This document shows, piece by piece, positions 11,036-22,090 of a DNA stretch of 64,000 bases (position 1 is its first letter; each line of letters opens with the position of its first letter). The position numbers were made by a program, and so were the translations under genes. The notes under the pieces were generated by a model that was not told the DNA's origin, did not search any database, and saw only the letters and a list, made by a program, of their open reading frames with translations. The DNA comes from Lumbricus rubellus (Eukaryota; Annelida; Clitellata; Crassiclitellata; Lumbricidae). The stretch spans positions 67,206,395 through 67,270,394 of the forward strand of contig OX243811.1 of assembly GCA_945859605.1 (NCBI GenBank). Reading direction: 5' to 3'.

Positions 11036-12880
11036 ATTATCTCTTTCGATTGCTCTCCTTTATCGGAACTCAGGTAGGCCTACGTAAGTTACGCAACGAT
11101 AAAGAGCTGAAGAGGGATGGTTATCGGTGCTGAATTGTTAAAACGAAAGTACTAGTTCATATCTCATGAGGGCAGAAATTAAGTTGGTTCGAAATTATTA
11201 TCTCTTTCGATTGTTTTTCTTTATCGGAACTCAGGTAGGCTGCGTAAGTTACGCAACGATTAGTAGGGGAGAGTTGCTATGAATGGACCACTTAAGGCAA
11301 ACTCATGTGTGCTGCATAAATGCTACTGAATTTCTAAAAGGAAAGTGTGCCATATGCTTGGTTGATTATTCATCTATGTTTTTAATAAGCAAAGGACTGA
11401 AAATATTCGTGGATTTATGAGAAATAACTAAACAAAGCAACAGCTCTAAAAAGTCCAATCAAGGCAACCTGTTTCCTTGAATGGACCGCATGGTATCCTT
11501 GATTGTACCAGTTGCCCTGAATGGAACACATTCATTTAAAGTCGTTTTTAAAAGGTAATCTTACCCAAAAAGCAAGAGAATCGCTTTTGAAACACTTAGT
11601 GTCTAGCCATACAGTTAAAAGTATCATACACAATTGGAGTAGGCCTAGCTGAAATAAATTAAATACAATGAGTGCCATAACCTCTGCCTGCAGACTAATT
11701 AGGAGTATCCTACTTTGTCACAATGACCAGTGCAAGTCTAAATATAGACAATATTGGAATAAATGATTGTGAAGTCTTACATTAGTACTCAGTTGAATCT
11801 ATTTGAGAAGAATTGCGCGCAGTTCGCACAGAGGAACACACCTCATGAAGCAGTGTAAAGTTGGCCACACCCAATAACATTGCAAGTACTGGTGTCCTTA
11901 AATGGACCACACTCAAATTATCGGTCCAATTAAGGAGACTTTATGTGGTCCATTTCAGGCAACACGGACTACTTCTACTCACACCGTTATAGTTTAACAG
12001 GTGTCAGTCTTATCGCAAAATCGAGTATTGTTGCTTAAACATGAAACCTAGCTATGATTAAAACAAACGTGACTGCAATTTTTGAACTTTGCCTAAATTG
12101 TGTACACTCATTGTCAGGTAGGTCAAAAATTAGATCAAAACTACGTGAAATAGAGTTTTTACCACCTCTAAATAAATGTTTAGAATTCCGTAAAACTGAA
12201 TGCACCGATACGATCAATATTCAATCGCGCAAGAATACAACATTTGAAAATGAGGCAAAATATGCATCTAGGGTGTTAAATGGCTGCGGTCCAATTAAGG
12301 CAACGGTCCATTCTAGGCAACTCTCCCCTAGCTGAAGAGGGATCGGTGTTGAATTGTTAGAACGAAAGTAGGCATACTAGTTCAGATTTCATGAGGGCAG
12401 AAATTAAGTTGGTTTGAAATTATTATCTCTTTCGATTGTTTTTCTTTATCGGAACTCAGGTACCGGTACGTAAGGATAAGGAGCTGAAGAGGGATGGTTA
12501 TCGGTGTTGAATTGTTAAAACGAAAGTACTAGTTCCGATTTCATGAGGGCAGAAATTAAGTTGGTTCGAAATTATTATCTCTTTCGATTGTTCTTCTTTA
12601 TCGGAACTCAGGTAGGGCCTTCGTAAGTTACGTAACGACAAGGAGCTGAAGAGGGATCGGTGTTGAATTGTTAGAACGAAAGTAGGCATACTAGTTCAGA
12701 TTTCATGAGGGCAGAAATTAAGTTGGTTCGAAATTATTATCTCTTTCGATTGTTTTTCTTTATCGGAACTCAGGTACCGGTACGTAAGGATAAGGAGCTG
12801 AAGAGGGATGGTTATCGGTGTTGAATTGTTAAAACGAGAGTACTATAGTTCAAATCTCATGAGGGCAGAAATTTAGCTGG
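11036..12880 (+). repeat. 155-bp tandem array, five monomers, interrupted by a transposon
   Basis: Monomers start near 11036, 11197, 12421, 12575 and 12737. Each has ATCTCTTTCGATTG, TTTATCGGAACTCAGGTA, GAGCTGAAGAGGGAT, GTTGAATTGTTA and CATGAGGGCAGAAATT. Two types alternate: one with GATGGTTATCGG and AAAACGAAAGTACTAG, the other with GGATCGGTG and GAACGAAAGTAGGCATAC. This gives a dimeric higher-order period of about 315 bp. The second monomer is split by the element at 11264-12330. The array ends about 630 bp upstream of the first macro gene. Confidence 0.88.
11264..12330. mobile_element. Non-autonomous DNA transposon (MITE-like) inserted in the 155-bp array
   Basis: Ends are TAGGGGAGAGTTGC (left) and GCAACTCTCCCCTA (right), inverted. 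TA lies at both edges, so a TA target duplication is possible. The subterminal regions repeat TGGACC / GGTCCA and AAGGCAAC blocks several times, in both orientations (for example 11294, 11480, 11900, 11935, 12295). No transposase frame is visible. The interrupted satellite monomer resumes directly after the right end. Confidence 0.72.
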
Positions 12881-13059
12881 TTCAACATTTCTGCTCCACC
12901 AGCTGTGATGAGTACTGTAGCCTACTCACCGCATAATTTTATGGTCGGTGAGAAGACGAGACGGTGAAGGTGAGGACTGCGCTAAGAAAAAGAAGTCGCC
13001 AACACTGCATACACATGGAAGTCTCTCAGGCTAAAACTCAGGGCATTGTTCCACTTCCA

Positions 13060-13395
13060 CTTCTCCGGGAAGTTCTCCTCCTGCTTCTCCTTTTTTCTTC
13101 ATCCTCCTCCTCCAACTTCTTTTTCTTCTTCTTCTCACTCCTCGTCCTCCTCCTCCCTCTCCTCCTCCTCCTACTCCTCCCCTTCCCTCCTCCTCCTTCT
13201 CCTCCTCCTCCTCCTCCTCCAACTTATTTTTCTTCTTCTTCCTCTCACTACTCGTCCTCCTCTTTCCCACCCCCTCTACTCCCCTCCTCCTCCTCCTCCT
13301 CCCCTCCTACTCTCCCATCTCCTCCTCCTCCTCCCCTCCTACTCTCCCTCCTCCTCCTTCTCGTCCTCCTTTTCCTCTACTTCTTTGAATCAATT
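13060..13395 (+). repeat. Polypyrimidine (CCT/CTT) tract upstream of macro gene 1
   Basis: About 330 bp almost purely C and T on the + strand, mainly CTC-CTC and CTT runs, ending about 115 bp before the ATG at 13509. The long Leu/Ser/Pro-rich open frames on + and the Glu/Arg/Gly-rich frame on minus are products of this low complexity and are not called as genes. Confidence 0.8.
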
Positions 13396-13508
13396 TGAAA
13401 TGTAAATAATTATGCAAATTTCACTTTAGCGACCGTTATAACGACCTCGATCTTCTTCATTTCTCAACGATTTGACAATTGGCTTGACTCCTTCGACGAC
13501 GACGAACG

Positions 13509-13680
13509 ATGGACAGCAACAACAGAAGATATCCATTAAGGATCGAAGGACTTCGGAAGAACGTCACAAAATCTGATGTGATCAATTCATTCGGTTGCAC
13601 AACCACCGATGTCTTAGAACCCGTCGAGATTTTCAGCCACGGACCAACAACGACAGCCTACGTGGTTCTTAATCGCCCCG
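13509..13680 (+). CDS. Macro gene 1, coding exon 1 (RRM first half)
   Basis: ATG at 13509, then 57 codons plus G, donor GTAAGC at 13681 (phase 1). Encodes YPLRIEGLRKNVTKSDVI, typical of RRM strand 1 and helix 1, and TAYVVLNRP, typical of a central RRM strand. Confidence 0.8.
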
Positions 13681-16600
13681 GTAAGCTTACTTGTTAAACG
13701 ATGATTTTTCATCTAGGCTACCGTCAAATATAGAAGTTATCTTTCTTAGTACTCACTCCACCATCTAGTTCTGTAATCTAAGATGGTGGCTTGATAAGCA
13801 GCCTCTGCTTCTGCTCCTCGTAAGTTATTATGTTATTAGATCATGAAATAATAGGCCTATTCATTAGCTCAAAACCACGTAACTGCTTATTTGCTAACCT
13901 GTTTCCTATATATAGAGCCTAGGCCCCTATAGGCCTAATTGTCGTTTTCTGAACATTGTATATTTTTCTATCCAGTTCAAACATTGCCTGGATTCAAACA
14001 AATCTTTTAAATCCAAAATGTTCACATTTTCACTAGACCTGTAAGTATTTTAAAAGAAATGAATATTTTTAAAGGGTGAGATCTAATAAGCCTACTGTTG
14101 CGTTGGAAGCTTCATAATAATTATATGCATCCACTACAGGTACCCTATGTTCGAGACTTGCAGCTCTGTTCAAGTAGATATGATCGGCAAGCATCAATAC
14201 ATCATAGATTTGATATATAGCGCCGGTGAATAGGCCTAAGTTTAAGCTGGTCTTCTTGACGTGGGTTTTGTGGGCGCTGAGAAATTCTCGAAGATTTACA
14301 TTACATTTACATAGCTAGGTTATCGTCAAGTGCTGCGATAGTTCTATTATCCGGATATTGTCCAGATGATCACTTGTTTCTTTGTCTTTTTTTCACGTGC
14401 AGATGCTGCTTACGAGTTTTTGATTGCTAGTGAACCCGTAAAAGACGGGAGTCGGGTCAATCTTATTCCAGAGGTAAACCTTTACAATTATTGCACTACT
14501 GAACATTTCATGGTTTTAACGAGAAATTTGCGAAGGATACTATGGTAGCTTAATCCGCCTAATAAGACCACAGATGAAGCGAGGAGCCTGATGGAGCGTA
14601 GGCTTAATTGATACATGACTGTATCCTATTGACGCAGAAATACAGTTTTTCCAATCAAACAAAGTTAGGTTGATCACCGACCATGCAGTGGAAAGTAGGC
14701 TATTCTTTGAAGTATAAGCTTAGCTAATTAGAGGGCATTTTTCTTTCTTCCCCCTCCATACCAAATAGCAGGGGCGGATCCAGGGGACCTTATCCGGCCA
14801 TGCCCCCCCCCCCATTTAGGAATGACCATGTATCGTGGCCCCACCCCCATTTGGATTGAACATGCTGTGGAAGAATGTATATATTGTGCATTTTGGTCCC
14901 CTCCCCCCTGTTTAGAAATGTCCATGCATTGTGTGCTCCCCCCCCCCTATTTGGAAATGGCATGTAGGCTTTTTCTTGTGGATTGTCATACCTGCTATAG
15001 GCTAATTCGTGCTTCATTATCTGGGGCACTATACCATTTCTGCCCGTTGACTGAAGACTTTGATTTTCAAGGAGTTCTTTGCACTGGGAGCGCCTCTGAT
15101 TAGGCTGTCCTGCGAGAAGCGCTTTAGAAATCCGTAAATAGGAGATAATAGAATTTATATAGTTATAGGCTATGAAAATGTGATACACAGGAGCAGGGCT
15201 GTAGGCCTACTGCATGGTGAATTTAGAAGTGAGTAGGCCTACACGCTGACCGGGAGAAAAATCTCATTTTTGGGGCCCGAAATTTCTCACGACCTTTTTA
15301 TAGTCATCGGGCCAAAATCTTCGGGAAATTTTTTGGATTTCCCGTCCGAAAAGCTGATGACTTTTTAAGATTTATTTTTAGTCATCCGGCCAAAATCTTC
15401 GGGAAATTTCCTCCATTTTTCCTTCCGAAAAGCTGATGACCTTTTTTAGCCATTCGCTTCAAAATATGTCTGAATAGGCGCATGCACCCTGATTTACTAG
15501 CGTGTACCCGTGTACCCTGCCTTTTACAAGCGTGTACCTACATGTACCCTGGTTTTCGGGAGGTGATTATGCGATGCCGTTTCCTTCGGGAGGTGAGTAG
15601 GCCCTATACGCTGTATACCCGCGTAGGCTATACCATCGTGTACAGCCATGCACATGAGTTTTCGAAAAGTCACAAACTTTCGTGATGTTGCAAATGAAGT
15701 GGGCCTGGGCCTACATTTAACTTCACTGAATTATAAAATGGCGATAAAGGCGATGGTTTTGGAGTCCCTTGAAGACTCCCTTCCAGTGTTGTTGAAAGTA
15801 TCGGGGAAATGTACTTAAGTAAAAGTAAAAGTAAAAGTAAAATGGATTTTAATTACTTAAGTAAAAGTAAAAGTACTCATCACAAATTTTACTTAAGTAA
15901 AAGTAGAAAGTAGCTCCTTCAAATAATACTTTTTAAGTAAAAAGTAAAAGTACCGAGTCTTTTTATAAGCTTAGCTCAATCGACACCTTAAAAAATACTA
16001 AATTCTCGAAATGGCACTTATCGTTGAGTCTAGTACGCACGCTTCCGATTCATTGTTAGCACAATGCATTTGCAGCTGAAGAGTCGTTCTGCTGCAGAAA
16101 TGGCAGTGCATCCAGCGTGCACCACCCATCGAAAATCTATTTTTAGGCATGCAAATTTGAATAAGTTGTCTTAGCTTAGCGAAACGAAATGTTAATTAGC
16201 GCTTTGAAGTAACGAATAAGCTTATTGTAACGAGTGTCGCATAAATTGTAACGAAGTATAAAAGTACTGAAATATAGGTAAAAGTTTACTTCGTTGAAAG
16301 TAAAAGTATTTTATTTTTTCGATACTTCGTTACATGTGAAAGTACTCAAACTTTTACTTAAGTACAGTAACGCGTTACTTTTACTTCGTTACTGTACAAC
16401 ACTGCTCCCTTCTATGTGGAAAAGAAGTAGCCTATCCTAAAGTGGCAGAACGTCATAAAACACATTTAGGGCCTATAAGAGACGAAATTGGGCTTTCACC
16501 TGTTAGAAACTGGAATTAGTAATGAAATGCCATAATAAATTCTTTTAAAAAGTTTCAAATAGGCTACCGGTACAAGTTCTGTGCGAGCACCCATGTCAAG

Positions 16601-19240
16601 ACAGAGTCTATAAAGACCCTCTGCCTGCATGTAGGCTACCACTTCTGCATGCGATGTTCTTTGCTCCAACACAGATTTTACATGGACGATACTTTTAGAA
16701 CTCGGATAAGTAGGCTAATTTAACAAATCTGTTGCTAAAGTTGCGTTGGATTTAGGTCTACCGAAGTTAAGAACTTTATGTTTTAGCTTTTCGACGAGAT
16801 GTCGATAACTTTAAACGGATGTTGGCTGAAAGAGATTGAAGACGAAAATCCGGCGATTCAAGCTGAAATTCAGCAATTGGCAGACCAGTTTAATCTTAAG
16901 TTGGCTCATATTAAAGAATCTGTCCACGGAGATAGAGAAACGATTTCTCTAACGGGCGTTCCATGTAGAATAGAACAGGCAAGAGCACATTGGCACGACA
17001 AGATGCAAGCAACCATTATGAGCCGGTCTCGAAATCTTAAAAGGAAATTGAGCGAAACTCATTTTCGTCCAGGTGTCGTCGGAAATCGGTACTCAGGAAA
17101 CGGAAAGTCGGTTCAGTCAGGAAAATATGAAGATGACATGCAATCTAGAAATGAACAGCGAAATCCTGCTTTGAAATTTGAAGATCCGCAATCATTTGTT
17201 GACCATAAGTCGAGTGCAGAAAATAAGGGATCCTCTGACTACACAAATCCGACTAAAAAGCGTGAACGAGCACTGAAAGCTAGTGACATGAAAGTCGAAA
17301 TATCTGGAGGTGCAGCAAGTATATTCACCGATGACGTCAAAACGGACCAAATGAAAGTAGGCCAAGGGAAAAGAAATCGTGTTCTGATATCCAAGACTGG
17401 CGATATGCAGAAGTCAGGTTCGCCTGTTGATGCTTCCGGAATGTCAAGTCCCTTTGGTTATCAATCGTCCACTCAGTATGAAAGAAAAATCAGAGTTGGA
17501 ATGGACATACACAGATATCTGGTGGAGCACAGCACACGTTTGAATTTCACCGACAGTTCCATTTCTCAGCATCAAATCTCTGAGAAAGAGATTGATTGGA
17601 TATTTGGAGGTAACAATGAGAAGGATCTGCGTAGAAATGAAGAAGAGTTGAAACGTCTCATTGATAAGCTGCTCATTAAATGCTACACCGCACCGACTGA
17701 ATTTGATTTTGCTATATTTCAAACCTTAATTGAAGCAGAGAACAAGAATGAAGACGTGACGCTTATTTTTGATCCAAAGGCACGTAGTTGCAAAGTAGTT
17801 GGACCACAAAATGACGTTGAACGCACCTATAAATGGATTAGTGACATATCTGGTGACCTGGCCAAAGGTAAACAGAAGCCTGGTAGAGGTTCCGCTAGTG
17901 ATGCAAGTGACAGCGGGAGCATCTCGCAACATTTCGCCACACAACAGAGTGGTTACCAGAGACATATCCAAGGCTACGGGTCTCATATTTCGGATATCGG
18001 GAACAGCCAAGGTCGCCTTTTAGATCCAAAGATGACAAAAGCTGGCGACGGGATTCGTATTTCAAAGAGGTCATCAAAAGACCGATTGGAGTTAGAAACT
18101 CGTGGTGACCTTCGGGTGTCTGTATACCAGGGCAACATGATTAAGCAGGCCACAGAGGTGATTGTCAATCCTGCAAATGATTGTTTGGGTCATGGCGGAG
18201 GTCTGGCCAGAGTGATACTGGATGCCGCTGGTCAGGTTATAGACGATGAAAGTAGACAGATCATTTTCAAACGTGGAAAACTGAAGACAAGTGACGTCGT
18301 TCACACATCCGCTGGAAAACTTCCACAACCCATTAAGTATGTCGTCCACGCAGTTGGTCCAACCGCCCATGAGTTCAAGGACAACAAAGCAGGACTCGTT
18401 CCAATGTTGAAGGCCACTTTCCGCAACTGCCTTGACTATGCCAACGACAAACTAGGCGTCTCTTCAATATCACTGCCTCCAATCAGTTCAGGTAAACGGT
18501 TCTTTGACATTCGTACGATGTACATGAATATTGTCATAGCGCCGTTAAACTTGCGACCAGGGCTTAAAGTGTGCCTGCACGGCCATGGACGGCGTCCAAG
18601 CACTTATTTTAAAATCTGAATACCGTCCTGTCACTTCTTAGACCAGCGCTGTCAGGATGGAGAGGCTCTTCCATGGTGTGCCGACTGCAGTGATATCTTT
18701 TCCTAATGATTATTATCACTGCACAAGATTGCTTTTGCAACTGCACAAATTCATTTAAAACTGCACCTTTGGTGCAGAACTGCACGTTAAAAAGCCCTGA
18801 TTACAAGTAAAAGAAGTCTGTAAAATTAGCCTGTTATGTTGTACCGTGCTTTTTATGCCGTTACAACATTGTTTCATTGTTGTTCATAATTATTTCTTCA
18901 AATTGTGTCTCTTGGCATGGTTAGGCCTAATGTTGCTACTGAAGTCATTGCTATTATTGTGTAGGCCTATTATCCCTTTCTTCTCTTATACTAGGACTGT
19001 TTTATTTTTTTTTGCAAATACCCTCGCAGTAGCACAGTTTAACATGATGTCGTTTGATCCACTGTAGGAATATTTGCTGTTCCGATACCTGACATCATTC
19101 AAGGAGCCGTCGAAGCCATACAAGACTTTGATCGAAAGAATTCATCGTCGAGGTCTGTTTTGAGAGAAGTTCATTTCATCAGCAACGATGCAAAGACAAC
19201 AGAAGAAATGATTGCTTGCTTTCGAAATGTCATCGGATAG
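13509..19240 (+). CDS. RRM-KH-macro domain protein, PARP14-like without ART domain (macro gene 1)
   Basis: Four coding exons join in frame to 706 aa: 13509-13680, 14403-14473, 16787-18491 and 19068-19240; introns are phase 1, 0 and 1. Residues 1-81 resemble the N-terminal RRM of PARP10/PARP14 (PLRIEGL near the start; TAYVVLNRP as a later strand). Residues about 310-437 look like the KH-like repeats of PARP14, ending RSCKVVGPQNDVERTYKWI. Residues about 522-690 are a macro domain with VIVNPAND (540-546) and GHGGGLA (549-555), then VVHTSAG, VVHAVGP and SLPPISSGIFAVP across the last intron. These are the ADP-ribose-binding loops, so binding or hydrolysis of ADP-ribose is likely but unproven. No ART (PARP catalytic) domain or WWE follows the stop. 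Exon joins are inferred from splice sites and reading frame. Alternative reading: 5' fragments of a larger PARP14-like family that lost its C-terminus. Confidence 0.85.
14403..14473 (+). CDS. Macro gene 1, coding exon 2 (RRM second half)
   Basis: 71 bp between acceptor TTTCACGTGCAG and donor GTAAAC. With the G of exon 1 it reads DAAYEFLIASEPVKDGSRVN, completing the second helix and last strand of the RRM. Leaves phase 0. Confidence 0.75.
14474..16786 (+). other. Intron 2 of macro gene 1
   Basis: Contains a solitary hAT-like end CAGGGGCGGATCCAGGGG at 14771, poly-C stretches at 14803 and 14939, two copies of a roughly 85-bp repeat with GTCATC..GGCCAAAATCTTCGG (15297-15430), and the complete hAT element at 15784-16404. 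No coding content seen. Confidence 0.6.
15784..16404. mobile_element. Non-autonomous hAT-type element in intron of macro gene 1
   Basis: Ends CAGTGTTG / CAACACTG with a perfect 8-bp duplication CTCCCTTC at 15776-15783 and 16405-16412. The interior carries many AAGTAAAAGTA repeats and an ACGCGTTACTTTTACTTCG block. This resembles a known class of hAT elements with CAGTG ends and internal GTAACGCGTTAC. 621 bp, no transposase. Confidence 0.85.
16787..18491 (+). CDS. Macro gene 1, coding exon 3 (linker, KH-like region, most of macro domain)
   Basis: Begins after acceptor TTATGTTTTAG with CTT TTC GAC GAG in front of ATG 16799, keeping phase 0 from exon 2, and ends TCA G before donor GTAAAC at 18492. 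Retaining the intron would add an unrelated tail to 18619. That tail overlaps a repeat, which argues that the splice is used. Confidence 0.88.
18558..18799 (+). mobile_element. Short hAT-like MITE in intron 3 of macro gene 1
   Basis: Starts CAGGGCTTAAAG and ends TTAAAAAGCCCTG, inverted. Its left 90 bp (including CCATGGACGGCGTCC and GCACTTATTTT) recur inverted at about 22545-22662. No convincing target duplication is seen (CTTGCGAC versus ATTACAAG), so the boundaries are tentative. Confidence 0.5.
19068..19240 (+). CDS. Macro gene 1, last coding exon (end of macro domain)
   Basis: Starts after acceptor ATCCACTGTAG. G from exon 3 plus GA gives Gly, then IFAVPIPDIIQGAVEAIQDF and VLREVHFISNDAKTTEEM, the last helix and strand of a macro domain. 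Stop TAG 19238-19240. Confidence 0.85.
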
Positions 19241-19739
19241 ATTGGATAGACGACAACAGAAATATGATAAGCAAACTACAATTATTCACTAGTTTTAGAT
19301 GCGCTTCATTTGCACAAGTATTTCTATTAGACCAATAGCCTATGCCTAATATCGTTAGACTAATGATAATATCGCTCGCCGCTTTCTATTTTACGAACTA
19401 ATAATTATTAGGCTAGGTTACCTATTATTATTTGATGCAAATTCTGCTTATGATTTGTAGAATATTATAAGAGAAGACTTACTCACGGCTGCTGCTACAG
19501 CTAGATTCAAAGCTATTAAGATAACAGTCATGTTGTAGATGGATTATTTTATATGCAATTGATTGATATCCTGATTCTTATTTTTTTGATTAACTGATGA
19601 ATTTACTATAGCCATTGTATCATCTGTCGTGTTTGTTTTCAAATTGATTGTTCTTTGGGAGCCAAACCTATGTATTACAATTACAGTATTATATGGGCCC
19701 ACCATATCTCGAGACCAATGCCTTTTAGATAATGAAAAT
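19241..19739. other. Downstream of macro gene 1, AT-rich
   Basis: Probably 3' UTR and intergenic sequence; no further gene, and no ART domain frame, was seen on the + strand. Confidence 0.4.
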
Positions 19740-20340
19740 GTTGATTACAAAGGACAATGAGAAAATGCGGTAACAACAGTCGGTAAGAAAAAAACCAACA
19801 ACAAAAATACGATAGTGAAATGTCGATAAAAAATTTGATAATAGAAAATCGATAATAAAACCGAAAGTTTGGTTGCAATAAAACGAAAGCAAGATGTTAA
19901 CAATAAAAAATGCTGATAATTAATAGACAGTTGATACAAATATTGTCGATAACAAAATAACCGGCAACAGAAAGTCGATGACAAAAATATGTCGAAAATG
20001 GACAAGTCAGTAATAGGCCTAATTGAAATTCTCTGGTAATAATTAGAGTCAATGATAAAAAACCAATAATAAAAAGTGGCTGAGAGAAAAATCGGTGCTC
20101 TAGTAATAAAATCGTGAATAAAATGACGATAACAGAATGTGGTAACACGAAAGTCAATAACGAAAATGTCCGTAACACTAACGTCAATAACGAAAATGTC
20201 CGTAACAAATATTTCGGTGACATAGACTAAAGGTCCGTATCAAAAAGTTGATAATAGAAAAGTTGACAATTATAGGTAGGCTATAGTCGAAAATGAAAAA
20301 GTCGATAAAGAAAAAAAATGTCGGTAACAGTGAAGACGAT
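19740..20340 (+). repeat. Degenerate ~20-bp minisatellite (GTCGATAACAAAAA-like)
   Basis: Many diverged copies of GTCGATAACAAAAAT-like units, such as GTCGATAAAAAATTTGATAA, GTCGATAACAAAATAACCGG, GTCGATGACAAAAATATG and GTCAATAACGAAAATGTCCG. Small minus-strand frames here are Leu/Phe/Ser-rich by-products. Confidence 0.65.
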
Positions 20341-20639
20341 ATTCTGAGAGGCAGTTATAGGCCTATTAATGTCGATGTAGGCCTACATGTACACCAAAGA
20401 TGTATTAATTATAAAGATCATGATGACGATTATAACGTCAATAGTAATAATAATAAACATTATTGTAATGATAATGAAAGTAATAATAGCATTAACATTC
20501 TAAACATGATTTTGACAGTAGGCCTATATACATGTAGCTGATATTGAAGACCAAGGGACCCTGTATATCTGGGGGCATTAAAAATTGTTATAATAAAATA
20601 TCATTAATGCCTTGACACGACGAGGCCCTCTAGAATTCT

Positions 20640-20991
20640 GTTTTTAGAGGGACAAATATAATTATGAGGATGAGGACGAAGACGATGATGGCGATGATGA
20701 CGAGGATGATGATCATAATGATAATAATAACAACAACAACAAAAATGAACATGATGATGATGATGATGATTATGATTATGATTATAGCGACGTCAACGAT
20801 GATAACAATGATAGTGAAAATAAAAATGATAATGAAAATGAAAACTATGACGATAACGATAATGATAATGACTTGATAATGTAATTATGAGGATGAGGAC
20901 GACGACGATGACGAGGAGGAGGATGAGGATGATAATAATAATACCAACAACAACAACAATAATAGCTATAATAAGAAATGAACATGATGAC

Positions 20992-21044
<53 letters not shown>

Positions 21045-21955
21045 ATAACGACGTCAACGACGATGATAAGGATAGTGAAAATAAAAATGACAATGAAAAT
21101 AGGGTTGCCAGGCGTCCGGTAATGAACCGGACAGTCCGGTATTTGCACAATCAGTCCGGTTAGAAATTTCAGGCATTACCGGACATGGCGGTGTCCGGTA
21201 AATTATTATTGCTAGCAACAAGTGTTGAAGTGTAGTTTCTTGTATCCATAAATAGACATGTGCATCTGTTTGCAATTTTCCAATTATATTGCCGTTTTTC
21301 TACCTCTTCAAATGCAGTCAGCTTGAGATACGTGGTAGGTAGGCCAAAACACAGACAGATAAATGAATATGCCATTGCTTAATGTGGCTGGAAACACAAG
21401 TAGGCTATATATATCTGGAGACAAGCCAGGCTAAACCAACCGTTCAACCGTACACTTAATTATAAGTTATCCGATATAGGTCTACCAATATGATGAATGT
21501 CACTGCTCCAGATGTCCTCAATTAGTCGTACCCTGCATAATTATTATGATCCCTCCCAACATATTATATAGTATGTTACCGGTACTTAGTCCTCCCCGAG
21601 CAGATCTGCATATCGGGAAAGGCATCAAATCCACTCCCCTTATCTCTTCCCATCGCCAACTGCTCCGCCTCCTCTCACCTTCCCAAGACTTATCCAAACA
21701 TCACAAGCCTCAGAATTAGGGTGACATCTCTCATCAGGCAATTAATCTCCCACGCACAATCAGCTTTTCATGCATGACGAGTTGACGACAGGGTTGCAGC
21801 ATATCAAATTTCTAGACGTTGCTTTCTAGATAGGCCTACGGACTTCCCATAAGCGAAATCACGGACGACACTTTTTAATCTAACCTACATGTTCGTTGCC
21901 AAATTAAGCTGCATCCACGCATACAGTGCTAAATATTATATATATATATTATAGG

Positions 21956-21988
<33 letters not shown>

Positions 21989-22090
21989 GTCCGGTAATTT
22001 ACTCAAGGCTGCCTGGCAACCCTAAATGAAAATGAAAACTAAGACGATAGCGATAATGATAATGACTATGATATCGATGATAATAAAATG
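20640..22090 (+). repeat. Duplicated ~230-bp GAT/AAC-rich unit, second copy split by hAT element
   Basis: The first unit runs about 20655-20880. It starts AATTATGAGGATGAGGACGA and contains CGACGTCAACGA, GATAGTGAAAATAAAAATGA and AATGAAAATGAAAACTA. A second unit starts at about 20885 with the same order, but its end is displaced to 22025 by the hAT element at 21100-22024. Internal GAT and AAC runs differ in length between copies. Frames through it are Asp/Asn/Met runs and not genes. Confidence 0.75.
21100..22024. mobile_element. Non-autonomous hAT-type element (TAGGGTTGCCAGG ends)
   Basis: Ends TAGGGTTGCCAGGCG / CTGCCTGGCAACCCTA with a perfect 8-bp duplication AATGAAAA at 21092-21099 and 22025-22032. 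TCCGGTAA-type subterminal repeats occur several times at both ends. Length 925 bp, no transposase frame; includes a TA run at 21940-21985. Confidence 0.85.

Noticed and set aside
11036..12880. Regular repeats that could suggest a CRISPR array
   Set aside because: Monomers are directly adjacent 155-bp satellites without unique spacers, in a eukaryotic genome and without cas genes.
13031..13405. Leu/Ser/Pro-rich and Glu/Gly-rich frames
   Set aside because: Products of the pyrimidine tract; no motif and no homology expected.
18492..18619. Unspliced C-terminus of macro gene 1
   Set aside because: The tail is unrelated to macro domains and runs into a MITE, whereas splicing at 18491/19068 completes the domain.
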